DNA of 64,000 nt, taken from contig CAMYVO010000002.1 of NCBI GenBank assembly GCA_947302485.1, forward strand, positions 156,829 through 220,828, given 5' to 3'. The notes beneath the pieces are model-generated. The model had not been told where the DNA came from and did no database searches. It was given only the letters and a program-made list of their open reading frames with translations. This document shows positions 8,360 through 17,049 of the stretch, piece by piece. Source of the DNA: an uncultured Clostridium sp. GTDB lineage: Bacteria > Bacillota > Clostridia > TANB77 > CAG-508. A program made the translations under genes and the position numbers. Each line of letters opens with the position of its first letter. Positions within the stretch are counted from its first letter, which is position 1.

Positions 8360-9587
8360 ACCAACTTAAGGTTTTGTATTTCTTTTTATAGTTTAAGTCC
8401 TTCATAAATAAATATAGTCTTCTTTTAATAGACTTATCCTTTTTGTATTTTAATGGATTTACTATTTTCTTTTGTTTAATTAGGTCTAACGCTTCTTTTC
8501 TTAAAGGTTCACTTGTTACATATTTTTTTATTACACTTTTAGGTACAAAACTTAGTACCATTTTATCCTTCATCAAAGTTGTCTCTATATCTTTGTTATA
8601 TATTAAATCATCAATTAAATATTTTACTAAATTATGGCCACAAGCAGCTAAATAATAGCTACTTCTTGCTTGTCTTGGATTGATTTCTAATACTTTATAC
8701 TTTCCATCTCTTTCGTCATATTTTAAATCAAATTCAGCAAATCCCTGATATCCTATTTCCTCCATAAATTCTTTTAAATTATATATAATCTCTTCTTTAT
8801 ATCCGTGCTCATCAAATCCATTTACTAGAAAAGTGCAGTTGCCTATTCCTGTTGGATTTCTTTCTTGAAGTCCAATCTGTGCAAAGGTCATTAGTTTGAC
8901 TTTTTTATCTTTACCACAATAAAAGATAGAATCAAATAAAGCACAATCATCTCCTGGTATAAACTCCTGTATTACTAAATTTTCTTTATATCCTGATGCT
9001 TCTATTTTTTTAATTGCCTCTAGTAACTCTTCTTTTGAGAATACTTTATATACTTTATACATTCCCTCAAAACGATGATTATGATATTCCACACTGTTAC
9101 CTGGTTTTAAAATTAATGGATACATAAATTCTTGTATAATTTCTTCTTGAATAACTTGCCTGCTTCCACATTCATAGACATAAGTTTTTGGCATATCTAA
9201 ATTACTATCTTTAAATGCTTCATAAAACATATCTTTAACAAGTACCTTATTTAATATATCTAAATTTGGATAGTTATGAACATATTTCTTATCTAAACTA
9301 TCTTTGTTTTCTACAATTAAACGTACTAATTCATCACTTGTACCAATTAATAATATCTTTTCTTCTTTTCTTTCACTTGCATATTCATTTAGTGCTTTAA
9401 CAAATCCTTCTTTTGTTTCGAAATCTGGTACTTCTTTAAAGTTTATAATCTTACTATCACTAACTACACCTATTGCTTTTCTTCCAATTACATTTACTTT
9501 TTTACCATATAACTCATGAAAGCATCTTGACATATAATATGTATTAAAATCATTCCCTAAAATTAAAACATCAAATTCTATTTTAAT
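8358..9587 (-). CDS. ATP-grasp carboxylate-amine ligase, probable non-AUG start
   Basis: This is an ATP-grasp enzyme of about 409 residues, with the nucleotide-binding stretch YPLILKPGNSVEYHNHRFEG, LVIQEFIPGDD and the metal-binding end FAEFDLKYDERDGKYKVLEI followed by NPRQARSSYY. The first ATG (9533) would cut into the fold. The same frame upstream encodes KIEFDVLILGNDFNTYYMSR, a normal N-terminal strand-loop of this family, and is open only back to a TAG at 9590. The residue in the expected Met position is ATT (9587-9585); ATA 9581 is the alternative. Neither ATG, GTG nor TTG is available there. The start overlaps the alr stop codon and AAAGAGG lies just upstream, so coupled translation is likely. 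Substrate unknown. Confidence 0.8.
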   Translation of the reverse strand: MKIEFDVLILGNDFNTYYMSRCFHELYGKKVNVIGRKAIGVVSDSKIINFKEVPDFETKEGFVKALNEYASERKEEKILLIGTSDELVRLIVENKDSLDKKYVHNYPNLDILNKVLVKDMFYEAFKDSNLDMPKTYVYECGSRQVIQEEIIQEFMYPLILKPGNSVEYHNHRFEGMYKVYKVFSKEELLEAIKKIEASGYKENLVIQEFIPGDDCALFDSIFYCGKDKKVKLMTFAQIGLQERNPTGIGNCTFLVNGFDEHGYKEEIIYNLKEFMEEIGYQGFAEFDLKYDERDGKYKVLEINPRQARSSYYLAACGHNLVKYLIDDLIYNKDIETTLMKDKMVLSFVPKSVIKKYVTSEPLRKEALDLIKQKKIVNPLKYKKDKSIKRRLYLFMKDLNYKKKYKTLSW

Positions 9588-10791
9588 CTACCTCTTTTCT
9601 TTCATCAATTTCTATAATTTTACCATTTTTAACTAAAACTCTTGGCACCCATTCATTAAATGTACAACTAGCCTCATATACACTTGTTCTCATGTGTTTT
9701 GCAACTTCTCTCATAGAAATTCCTTCACCTATAAGTATTACTTTTTCTCCTGTATGAATAGTTTCATCAACCTTTGCTATTATCATTCCACTATTTATTT
9801 CTCCAATAAGATCATATCTTTTATTATTAATCACAATTTGTCTACTTGTATTTCTTCTATCAAATCCATCTGCATATCCTATTGGAATAACTGCAACATA
9901 AATATCTTCTAGTGCTTCATAAACTCTACCATATCCAACAAAACTTCCTTTTTTTATTTTCTTTACTTGAATAACTTTGCTATACAAAGAAAACGCAGTT
10001 TTTAAATTAATATCAATGTCTGTAATTGTTGGACTAATATTATGCTTTTTATTATAGTATGCTCTTTTTATTTTTCTAAGTTTATTAATAAAATCATTTG
10101 GTAATGGCCTTGGTGTTGTATTATATCCATAAAGAATAATTCCAAGGCGTACTCCATTTGCAAATGGAATTTTATTGTGATTTAAAAGTGTTTGGCTTCT
10201 TCCTAAATGTACAATTGGAATTTCTTCTAAATTAATTTGTGAAGTTAAATCTATAAATTTTTTATACTGATTATCCCAAGATACATCGTAAATTCCATCT
10301 GTTGCAAAATGAGTATATATTCCTTCTAAAATATATTTTTCTTTATTTCTTAATGTATCTATTACTTCCTTAATTTGGTCTTGATCATCAAACCCAAGTC
10401 TTGACATGCCACTATCTACTTTAATATGAATCTTTAATTTTTCATCAAATTCTACTTCTAATAGTTTCTTAAAATACTCATACTCGTGAAGCGTAATAGT
10501 TATATCATATTTAATACACTCTTTTATATATTCTATCGCTATTGGCTCTAGGCAAAGAATCGGAACTTTTACTCCATCTTTTCTTATGCTAAGCGCTTCT
10601 TCTAAAGATGAAACTGCTAAATAATTAATACCTGCATCTACTAAGTATTTAGCAATCTTATCACTATGTCCATAAGCATTCCCTTTTACCACTCCAAAAT
10701 AATACTTATATTCTGGATATTTATTTAAAACTTCTTTTACATTATGCTCTAAATTATCGATATTTATTTCTATAAAAGTATCTCTATACAT
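9583..10791 (-). CDS. alr: Alanine-racemase family PLP enzyme
   Basis: The 402-residue protein is a fold type III PLP racemase. It shows VVKGNAYGHS around residue 34, where the Lys forms the PLP Schiff base (classical enzymes have KADAYGHG), HIKVDSGMSRLGFD in the barrel, NGVRLGIILYG, and the C-terminal domain with VGYGRVY and VIPIGYADGFDRR, which supplies the catalytic Tyr region. It normally interconverts L- and D-alanine for cell-wall synthesis. As first gene of the ATP-grasp, MurE-like, AMP-ligase operon it may instead supply a D-amino acid to that pathway. The start ATG 10791 is preceded by GGAGAAAG. Confidence 0.88.
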   Translation of the reverse strand: MYRDTFIEINIDNLEHNVKEVLNKYPEYKYYFGVVKGNAYGHSDKIAKYLVDAGINYLAVSSLEEALSIRKDGVKVPILCLEPIAIEYIKECIKYDITITLHEYEYFKKLLEVEFDEKLKIHIKVDSGMSRLGFDDQDQIKEVIDTLRNKEKYILEGIYTHFATDGIYDVSWDNQYKKFIDLTSQINLEEIPIVHLGRSQTLLNHNKIPFANGVRLGIILYGYNTTPRPLPNDFINKLRKIKRAYYNKKHNISPTITDIDINLKTAFSLYSKVIQVKKIKKGSFVGYGRVYEALEDIYVAVIPIGYADGFDRRNTSRQIVINNKRYDLIGEINSGMIIAKVDETIHTGEKVILIGEGISMREVAKHMRTSVYEASCTFNEWVPRVLVKNGKIIEIDERKEVD

Positions 10792-10909
10792 AACTTTCTC
10801 CTATTTTTACTTTAATTTACTTTCTACCTTTTGGATTATATCATAAATTAAATATTTTTTGCATTGTTTTTCATTATTTTTTTACATATTTTACCTATAA
10901 TATTAAATA

Positions 10910-10938
10910 TTGCAGGTTATGTAAAATTATGGTATAAT
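10910..10938 (+). promoter_or_regulatory. SigA-type promoter for the Cys-rich protein
   Basis: TTGCAG (10910-10915), a 17-bp spacer, then TATAAT (10933-10938), about 50 bp before the ATG. Confidence 0.75.
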
Positions 10939-10986
10939 TATTATGTCAGCAAAGTAAACAAAAAAATACAACTAGGAGGTAACATT

Positions 10987-11646
10987 ATGGTCATTTTGTT
11001 TACTGTACTCACTGTGATAGCCCTTATAGCTATCGCAAACTTTATTCTCAATTTAATCAATCATAACTCAATCAGTTGTTTTGCCTGCTTCGGTAAATAC
11101 AACCAAAACAGCTTTCTTTGCTGGAAAGTAGACAATTGTAAAAATTGTTTGCTTTGTAAAGAATGCTCGCTGTGTACAGATTGTATGTTTTGCTCTAACT
11201 GCAATTCATGTGAAATATGCATTAGGTGTTTAAACTGCAATCAAAGCAGATTTTGCAAAACATGTGCAGACTGCTTGTGCTGCAATGCATGTGAAAATTG
11301 CAGAAATTGCAATTCCTGCAGAGCTTGTACTATATGCAATAGTTGCATAAGTTGCATTGATTGCAATGGTTGCAATGGTTGTACCATTTGTACAAACTGT
11401 ATAGATTGCACAGAATGCAAAAGATGTACTAATTGTGCTACTTGCATTACTTGTACAGAGTGTATTAAGTGTAAAACTTGTGCAGACTGCAATAAGTGTG
11501 AATCTTGCACAGACTGTGGCGATTTTTGCACAAACTGCAAGGAATGCAATAATTGTTCTGAATGTACTTCATGTACAAGTTGTTATGAATGTTCTTACTC
11601 AAGCAACATGGAGAATCATGCGTTTGATTCTCATTCTGAGGAATAA
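10987..11646 (+). CDS. Membrane-anchored XXC-repeat cysteine-rich protein
   Basis: I use ATG 10987, because AGGAGG lies at 10974-10979 and the frame further upstream overlaps the promoter. The 219-residue product starts with one hydrophobic helix (about residues 2-24), then carries roughly 54 cysteines, nearly one at every third residue from residue 44 to 205, in runs such as CKNCLLCKECSLCTDC. The tail is Ser-rich and acidic with two His. The repeat period of three and the N-terminal anchor suggest a surface or periplasm-facing rod able to bind many metal ions or form disulfide ladders. I do not recognise a named family. It is a single-gene unit with its own promoter and terminator. Confidence 0.85.
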   Translation: MVILFTVLTVIALIAIANFILNLINHNSISCFACFGKYNQNSFLCWKVDNCKNCLLCKECSLCTDCMFCSNCNSCEICIRCLNCNQSRFCKTCADCLCCNACENCRNCNSCRACTICNSCISCIDCNGCNGCTICTNCIDCTECKRCTNCATCITCTECIKCKTCADCNKCESCTDCGDFCTNCKECNNCSECTSCTSCYECSYSSNMENHAFDSHSEE

Positions 11647-11692
11647 GAATCAAAATATTTGATTAAATTGATTGATTAAATTGAGAGAATTT

Positions 11693-11720
11693 AAAGCCAG
11701 GAGATTTACTCCTGGCTTTA
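11693..11720. terminator. Bidirectional terminator
   Basis: AAAGCCAGGAG pairs with CTCCTGGCTTT (11-bp stem, 6-nt loop) between convergent genes. Confidence 0.8.
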
Positions 11721-11737
11721 TCCTTATTCTATTTTTA

Positions 11738-12373
11738 TTATTGAAATTGTATGTAATATTCATACATCTTTTCATTAAAACTAATATCAAATATTACCTT
11801 CTCTTTAATTCCTTTACCTACTCTTAAATCTTCTAAATATTTTTTTGAAATTATTGAAAGTTGCGCAATATTATTAAATCTATTTCTATTGTTTTTTACA
11901 CCCATAGTATAACTACTATCTGCATATTCTTTTTTATCTTCATTTACTAAAATTAATATAGGAATTTTAATTTGCTTAAAAAATATACATATTTTATCTG
12001 TAATATATTTAATCGCTTCTTCTTCTGTTTTATTTTCAATATATAAATTAATTTGTGTTAAATAAGATATTTTATACTTATCTATATTTTGTTTAAATTT
12101 ACTTGTTTGCAATAGTCCTATTAAATTGTATTTTGTAAATAAAAAATTAACATTATCTTTTTCCATTCTATCTAAATTATATGGTAGTCTATCTTCTATT
12201 AGTTTATACATGCTTTTATCATTTTTTTCTTTTTTTAATATACCATTATTTTCTAATACTTTTGTTTTATTTATATAATTAGTTTCTATCTTAAAATCGT
12301 TTTTAAATAAATTGATTATTTTTTCATCTACCTCTTTTTGAATTTTACTTTTTTCTTCATTTGTTAATTTCAT
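11738..12373 (-). CDS. Hypothetical protein, Lys/Asn/Ile-rich
   Basis: A roughly 211-residue soluble protein without motifs I recognise. It has charged helices at the N-terminus and alternating strands later (CIFFKQIKIPILILVNED). I start it at ATG 12373: AAAGGAGG is 11 nt upstream, while ATG 12382 would be only 2 nt from it and ATG 12415 has no ribosome binding site. It lies next to an XRE regulator and is separated from other genes by terminators, so it may be an accessory gene. No function is proposed. Confidence 0.6.
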   Translation of the reverse strand: MKLTNEEKSKIQKEVDEKIINLFKNDFKIETNYINKTKVLENNGILKKEKNDKSMYKLIEDRLPYNLDRMEKDNVNFLFTKYNLIGLLQTSKFKQNIDKYKISYLTQINLYIENKTEEEAIKYITDKICIFFKQIKIPILILVNEDKKEYADSSYTMGVKNNRNRFNNIAQLSIISKKYLEDLRVGKGIKEKVIFDISFNEKMYEYYIQFQ

Positions 12374-12491
12374 ATGTTTCATATCCTCCTTTTTAACTAT
12401 TACTACAATTTTCATAGATTACTCTATACTATAATTTACTCTCAGTAAACAATAAAAGTAGCATATACTTGCTACTTATTTAATTTTATAT

Positions 12492-12740
12492 TCAATTTGC
12501 TCTTTTATCCCTAGATAAGAGAAAGTTGGGATTAAAGAAAATGTTTGCACATAAATCTTCATCTAAATCAAAAATTTCTTTGATTTTAATAATTTCACTC
12601 ACACTAAATTCTCTTTGTCCATTTAATTTTTTTGTTAATGTATTATAGCTAATTCCTAGTTTTTTAGCAATATAACTTCTTTTTAATTCTCTTATAGCCA
12701 TTAAGGCTTTAATTCTATTTCCTATAGTTACTGAATCCAT
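12492..12740 (-). CDS. Small XRE-family HTH regulator
   Basis: The 82-residue protein is essentially one lambda-repressor-like helix-turn-helix domain. Helices 2 and 3 read SYIAKKLGISYNTLTKKLNG, with the usual following SVSEIIKIKEIFDLDEDL. GGAGGAG precedes the ATG. A perfect 21-bp palindrome lies 16 bp upstream of the start codon, which suggests autoregulation. A divergent second XRE gene begins 165 bp away. Confidence 0.8.
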   Translation of the reverse strand: MDSVTIGNRIKALMAIRELKRSYIAKKLGISYNTLTKKLNGQREFSVSEIIKIKEIFDLDEDLCANIFFNPNFLLSRDKRAN

Positions 12741-12756
12741 ATTTTTCTCCTCCAGT

Positions 12757-12777
12757 ATGTTTCTTATTAAGAAACAT
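12757..12777. promoter_or_regulatory. Palindromic operator candidate
   Basis: ATGTTTCTT, a 3-bp centre, then AAGAAACAT form a perfect dyad directly upstream of the minus-strand XRE gene. The position fits an autoregulatory operator. Confidence 0.6.
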
Positions 12778-12843
12778 GATATATCATTTTTGGTCTATTT
12801 GTCAATATATTTTTCTCTATTTTCAAGCGATTGCACCGTTTTG

Positions 12844-12872
12844 TTTACATTTTTTAAATAAAATGATATAAT
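12844..12872 (+). promoter_or_regulatory. SigA-type promoter for second XRE gene
   Basis: TTTACA (12844-12849) and TATAAT (12867-12872) with a 17-bp spacer, about 30 bp before the TTG start. Confidence 0.7.
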
Positions 12873-12904
12873 CACACCATATATGATAATAAGGGGGCAC
12901 AAGA

Positions 12905-13138
12905 TTGAAAAATAATTTTCCAAAAAGGTTTAGTATTGTACTAAAAGAGTCAAATTTAACCTATGATGAGGTTGGTAAAATTTTAGGTAAATCTAAATCT
13001 ACAATTTGTAAATATGCAAGTGGGGCTATTCAAAACATTGATATATCAACTGTAGTAAAAATTTCAGAACTATTTGATGTTTCTCCTATTTGGCTTCTTG
13101 GATTTACTAAGGATAGGCATTATAAAATTAAAGAATGA
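12905..13138 (+). CDS. Small XRE-family HTH regulator
   Basis: The 77-residue protein is a single XRE domain: LTYDEVGKILGKSKSTICKY is the helix-turn-helix and the C-terminal FDVSPIWLLGFT is the typical end of such domains. Translation starts at TTG 12905, with AAGGGGG 8 nt upstream. It is divergent from the other XRE gene, so the two may form a small switch. Its target is unknown. Confidence 0.8.
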   Translation: MKNNFPKRFSIVLKESNLTYDEVGKILGKSKSTICKYASGAIQNIDISTVVKISELFDVSPIWLLGFTKDRHYKIKE

Positions 13139-13140
13139 TA

Positions 13141-13175
13141 AAAGAATCGAATATTTATAAATATTCGATTCTTTT
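13141..13175. terminator. Perfect hairpin terminator
   Basis: AAAGAATCGAATATTTA pairs with TAAATATTCGATTCTTT without a mismatch, flanked by A and T runs, between convergent genes. Confidence 0.8.
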
Positions 13176-13181
13176 ATTATT

Positions 13182-13370
13182 TTATTCATCTTCTTTTTCT
13201 AATTTTTTGGTTATCATTTTTAATGCTTTTGGTCTTTCTACCATAATAACATGTCCACATCCTTGGCATTTTAATTTAAAATCTACTCCTATTCTTGTTA
13301 TTTGCCATATTTTACTTCCACAAGGATGAGCTTTTTTAGTTCTAACAATGTCTCCTATTTTGTATTCCAT
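13182..13370 (-). CDS. DUF951 family small zinc-ribbon-like protein
   Basis: The 62-residue protein starts YKIGDIVRTKKAHPCGSKIW and contains CQGCGHVIMVERPKA. The Cys at residue 17 and the CxxC pair give a small metal-binding beta fold of the DUF951 family, common in Firmicutes and often encoded near rpsF or engD. GGGAGGAAATAA precedes ATG 13370. It is followed by gltX upstream in the same direction. Function is not established. Confidence 0.85.
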   Translation of the reverse strand: MEYKIGDIVRTKKAHPCGSKIWQITRIGVDFKLKCQGCGHVIMVERPKALKMITKKLEKEDE

Positions 13371-13395
13371 TTATTTCCTCCCATTATAAATAAGA

Positions 13396-15051
13396 TTATA
13401 ATTTATCAATAAATCTATTTAATCTTTCTATAACAGAGTCTTTTCCTAATACCTGCATAATTTCATACATATCTGGTGTATTTGTTCTTCCTGTTAATGC
13501 AATACGTATAACTGTACTTACATCTCCAACATGTCCTGGATACTTTTCTGGATTTTGTTTAAACTCTTTTACTTCTCTAGCATATCCTAACTCTTCTGAA
13601 ACATCCTTAATCTTATCAAACCATGCTTGCTTATCATCATTAATATCAAAATATTTTTCAATGTATAATTTAAGAATTTTTTTAATAGATTCTTTATCAT
13701 TAATTTTTTGAAATTCATCATGTCCTTCTATTTTATAGAATTCATTATCATACATATATATAATATTTTCTCTTATATCTGACCATTTTGAAATATCTTT
13801 TCTTGGTTTTTGATTTCCTCTTTCAATTCTTAAAACCTCTAATGTATAATCTTTATCTTTTTCTAATAATTCTTTTGTTTTTTGGTCATAACTACCTGCC
13901 CATTTAATTGCTTCATCATATACCTTTTCGGCTGTAAATCTTGAGATTACTGTTTTAGAAATATCTAATAATTTAACCATATCAAATAAAGCTCCACTAA
14001 CGCCCATTTTGTTTAATTGCAACTCAAATTCTTCCATTTTAGCTTCTTTATTTGCTTTTCTCCAGTTTTCAAAGTTAGAATTTGCAATATTTAATAAATA
14101 TTCTTTAACCGCTTCGTGTGGTATACCTTCTTTTGCATAATATTCTACAGCAGCTTCTGGGTCTTTTCTCTTACTAAGCTTTCTTTTTCCTCCATCCTCT
14201 TCTTTCATAATAGGTGCAATATGTGCATATTTAGGTGCTTTAAATCCTAATATTTGGAATAGTTGCAAATGTAGTGGAATAGATGATAGCCATTCATCTC
14301 CTCTAATTACATGTGTAACTCTCATTAAATGATCATCAACAGCATGTGCAAAATGATATGTAGGAAGTCCATCAGCTTTAATTATAACTATATCTTGGTC
14401 ATTTTCTGGAAAATCGATATTACCTTTAATTAAATCATGATGCTTTATCTTCCTATCTTCTCTTCCAGGTGACTTTAATCTGATAATATATGGATCTCCA
14501 TTTTCAATTTTTCTTACTACTTCATCTAAAGGTTTTTCTCTCCATGTTGCCCACACTCCATAATATCCTGGCCTTATCTTAGCCTTTTCTTGTTTTTCTC
14601 TCATTTGATTTAATTCTTCTGGAGTACAAAAACATGGATAAGCAAGTCTTTTAGCAATTAAATCTTTAGCATAAGCTTGATATATTTCTTTTCTTAGAGA
14701 TTGCTTATATGGTCCATAATTTCCCTTCTCGCTATTTTCAGAAATCATTCCTTCATCATGAATAATTTCAAAATCTCTTAAAGCTTTTAATATACCCTCT
14801 ACTCCATTTTCTACTTCTCTTTTTTGATCTGTATCTTCAATTCTTGTTATAAAAACTCCATCTGTTTGCTTTGCAATTTTTTCATCAAGAAGTGCAACAA
14901 ATAAACTTCCTATATGTACAGATCCAGTTGGGCTCGGTGCGAACCTTGTCACAACTGCTCCATTTCTATTAGGATATTTTTCTTCATAATATTCTATATC
15001 TTTAACATCTGGAAATATTAAATTTGCTAATTCTTCATAATTATTTATCAT
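13396..15051 (-). CDS. gltX: Glutamyl-tRNA synthetase
   Basis: The 551-residue class I synthetase charges tRNA-Glu (in many Firmicutes also tRNA-Gln). The HIGH-type motif is in RFAPSPTGSVHIGSLF at residues 37-52, the KMSKS equivalent is KLSKRKDPEA near residue 296, and VIRGDEWLSSIPLH lies between them. The C-terminal half is the helical anticodon-binding domain. CFCTPEEL is present, but the full zinc-binding set is not obvious. Length is in the upper range for the family. AAGGAGAATAAA precedes the ATG. Two tandem hairpins lie in the leader. Confidence 0.93.
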   Translation of the reverse strand: MINNYEELANLIFPDVKDIEYYEEKYPNRNGAVVTRFAPSPTGSVHIGSLFVALLDEKIAKQTDGVFITRIEDTDQKREVENGVEGILKALRDFEIIHDEGMISENSEKGNYGPYKQSLRKEIYQAYAKDLIAKRLAYPCFCTPEELNQMREKQEKAKIRPGYYGVWATWREKPLDEVVRKIENGDPYIIRLKSPGREDRKIKHHDLIKGNIDFPENDQDIVIIKADGLPTYHFAHAVDDHLMRVTHVIRGDEWLSSIPLHLQLFQILGFKAPKYAHIAPIMKEEDGGKRKLSKRKDPEAAVEYYAKEGIPHEAVKEYLLNIANSNFENWRKANKEAKMEEFELQLNKMGVSGALFDMVKLLDISKTVISRFTAEKVYDEAIKWAGSYDQKTKELLEKDKDYTLEVLRIERGNQKPRKDISKWSDIRENIIYMYDNEFYKIEGHDEFQKINDKESIKKILKLYIEKYFDINDDKQAWFDKIKDVSEELGYAREVKEFKQNPEKYPGHVGDVSTVIRIALTGRTNTPDMYEIMQVLGKDSVIERLNRFIDKL

Positions 15052-15066
15052 TTTATTCTCCTTAAT

Positions 15067-15140
15067 CTGGAAAAATAGTCTCTTCTCTTTTCCAGTTTTT
15101 TATTTTCAAATCTGGAAAAGAAAATCCTCCTCTTTTCCAG
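15067..15140 (-). repeat. Two tandem related hairpins between RNase J and gltX
   Basis: CTGGAAAA (15067-15074) pairs with TTTTCCAG (15088-15095), and CTGGAAAAG (15112-15120) pairs with CTTTTCCAG (15132-15140). The two hairpins share arms and loop character, so they look like a duplicated unit. They may terminate the RNase J transcript or regulate gltX. Confidence 0.5.
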
Positions 15141-15141
15141 T

Positions 15142-17049
15142 CTAGACCTCCATTATAATAGGTAAGAGCATTGGATTTCTTTTTGTTCTTTGAAAGATAT
15201 AATCTTTTAAGCTATCTTTTAGAGTTGATTTTATTGTCGACCACTCTTTTATATTATTTTCCTCACATCTTGTTAGTTCATCTCTTACAACTTTTTTAAC
15301 ATCTTCCATTAAATTTTCAGATTCACGAACATAAACAAATCCTCTAGATATAACATCTGGTCCTGCTACAATTTCACCTGTAGACGAATCCATTGTAATA
15401 ACTATAATAATTAGTCCATCTTGTGATAAATGTTGTCTATCACGAAGTACTATGTTTCCAACATCTCCAACTCCGAGTCCATCTACAAGTATTCTTCCTG
15501 ATGGAACAGTTCCTCCATGTTTTGCATAATCTTCATTTATTTCTAATACTCTACCATTATGAAGCATAAATATATTTTCTGCATCTATACCTACATCTTT
15601 TGCTGTGCTCGCATGTGCAATTAATTGTCTATATTCTCCATGTACAGGAATAAAATATTTTGGTTTTACTAAAGAAATCATAAGTTTTTGTTCTTCTTGG
15701 CATGCATGCCCTGATACGTGAATTGCCTCTAATGAACTATATATAACTTCAGCACCTATTTTCATTAAATCATCAATTACTTTTGAAACCAATTTTTCAT
15801 TTCCAGGTATTGGTGTTGCTGAAATAATTACTAGATCATTTGGTGTGATTGCTACTTTTTTATGATCACCTGCTGCCATCCTTGTTAATGCAGACATTGC
15901 TTCACCTTGACTTCCTGTAGTAATTATTACAAGCCTATCATCTGGATAACTATTTATCATATCAATATCAATAAAAATATTCTCTGGTCCTTGTATATAG
16001 CCTAGTTCTCTTGCTGTTGTTATCATATTAACCATACTTCTACCACATATAGCAATTTTTCTTCCATATTTTATACATGAATTTACTATTTGTTGAACTC
16101 TGTGAACATTCGAAGCAAAAGTTGCTACAACAATTCTTTTAGTACAGTTTAAGAACAGTTTATCAAATACCTCTCCAACAGTTCTTTCTGACATTGTATA
16201 CCCTTTTCTTTCAGAGTTAGTACTATCAGACATTAGAGCAAGAACTCCTTTATTTCCAAGTTCTGCAAGTCTACCAAAGTCCATTCTTTGTCCATCAATT
16301 GGAGTATAGTCAATTTTAAAATCTCCTGTATGAATTATAGTACCGACTGGTGTTTGTATAGCAAGTGCAACAGAATCTGGTATACTGTGTGAACTTCTTA
16401 TAAATTCAACTTTAAATTTTCCAAGTTTTATTGTACTTCCTTGATTAACTATATGAAGTTTCGTGCTTCTTAAAAGTTTATGTTCATCTAATTTATTACT
16501 AATTAATCCTGCTGTTAATCTTGTAGCATATATTGGCACATTGATTTGTTTTAATAAATATGGAATTGATCCAATATGATCTTCATGTCCATGAGTAATA
16601 ACAAGTCCTCTAATCTTGTTTTTGTTTCTTTCTAGATAAGTAATATCTGGAATTACTAAATCAACTCCCAACATGTCATCTTCTGGAAAAGCTAAGCCAC
16701 AATCTACAATTACAATATCATTTTCGTATTCAAATACTGTAATATTTTTTCCTACTTCAAGCAAACCTCCTAATGGTATGATTTTTAATGGACTCTTTTT
16801 AAATTTAAAATCATTATCATTATTGTTTTTAGATACATTTTTCTTTGTTTTATCATTTATTACAGATAAGCTTTTTTCTATGTTTTCAATTTTAGCTAGT
16901 TTATTGTCATCTATTTTAATAATCGATTTTGAAGTAATATTTTTCCTTTCATATGATTTTCTGTTATTAGTTTTTCTTTGAGTATTTGTACGATTTTGTT
17001 TTTTAGAATCTTTTTTTTGATTCTCATTTGTGCTTAAATCTTTTGTCAT
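15142..17049 (-). CDS. rnj: Ribonuclease J
   Basis: The 635-residue protein is a metallo-beta-lactamase/beta-CASP RNase that carries out 5'-3' exonuclease and endonuclease steps of mRNA turnover. The zinc ligands are in THGHEDHIG near residue 153; HTGDFKID and the later SGHACQEE and VHGEYRQL motifs are the other catalytic and beta-CASP signatures. An unusual basic, Asn/Lys-rich extension of about 80 residues precedes the catalytic core (KIIPLGGLLEVGKN), probably unstructured and possibly RNA-binding. GGAGAG lies before the ATG. A promoter about 360 bp upstream implies a long leader. Confidence 0.92.
   Translation of the reverse strand: MTKDLSTNENQKKDSKKQNRTNTQRKTNNRKSYERKNITSKSIIKIDDNKLAKIENIEKSLSVINDKTKKNVSKNNNDNDFKFKKSPLKIIPLGGLLEVGKNITVFEYENDIVIVDCGLAFPEDDMLGVDLVIPDITYLERNKNKIRGLVITHGHEDHIGSIPYLLKQINVPIYATRLTAGLISNKLDEHKLLRSTKLHIVNQGSTIKLGKFKVEFIRSSHSIPDSVALAIQTPVGTIIHTGDFKIDYTPIDGQRMDFGRLAELGNKGVLALMSDSTNSERKGYTMSERTVGEVFDKLFLNCTKRIVVATFASNVHRVQQIVNSCIKYGRKIAICGRSMVNMITTARELGYIQGPENIFIDIDMINSYPDDRLVIITTGSQGEAMSALTRMAAGDHKKVAITPNDLVIISATPIPGNEKLVSKVIDDLMKIGAEVIYSSLEAIHVSGHACQEEQKLMISLVKPKYFIPVHGEYRQLIAHASTAKDVGIDAENIFMLHNGRVLEINEDYAKHGGTVPSGRILVDGLGVGDVGNIVLRDRQHLSQDGLIIIVITMDSSTGEIVAGPDVISRGFVYVRESENLMEDVKKVVRDELTRCEENNIKEWSTIKSTLKDSLKDYIFQRTKRNPMLLPIIMEV

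Noticed and set aside
10864..10986. Extending the Cys-rich protein upstream to an ATG at 10864
   Set aside because: That region contains the -35 and -10 boxes and the AGGAGG site.
11241..11549. Minus-strand open frames inside the Cys-rich gene
   Set aside because: They are reverse shadows of the TGC/TGT repeats (Gln/His/Leu-rich) without a ribosome binding site.
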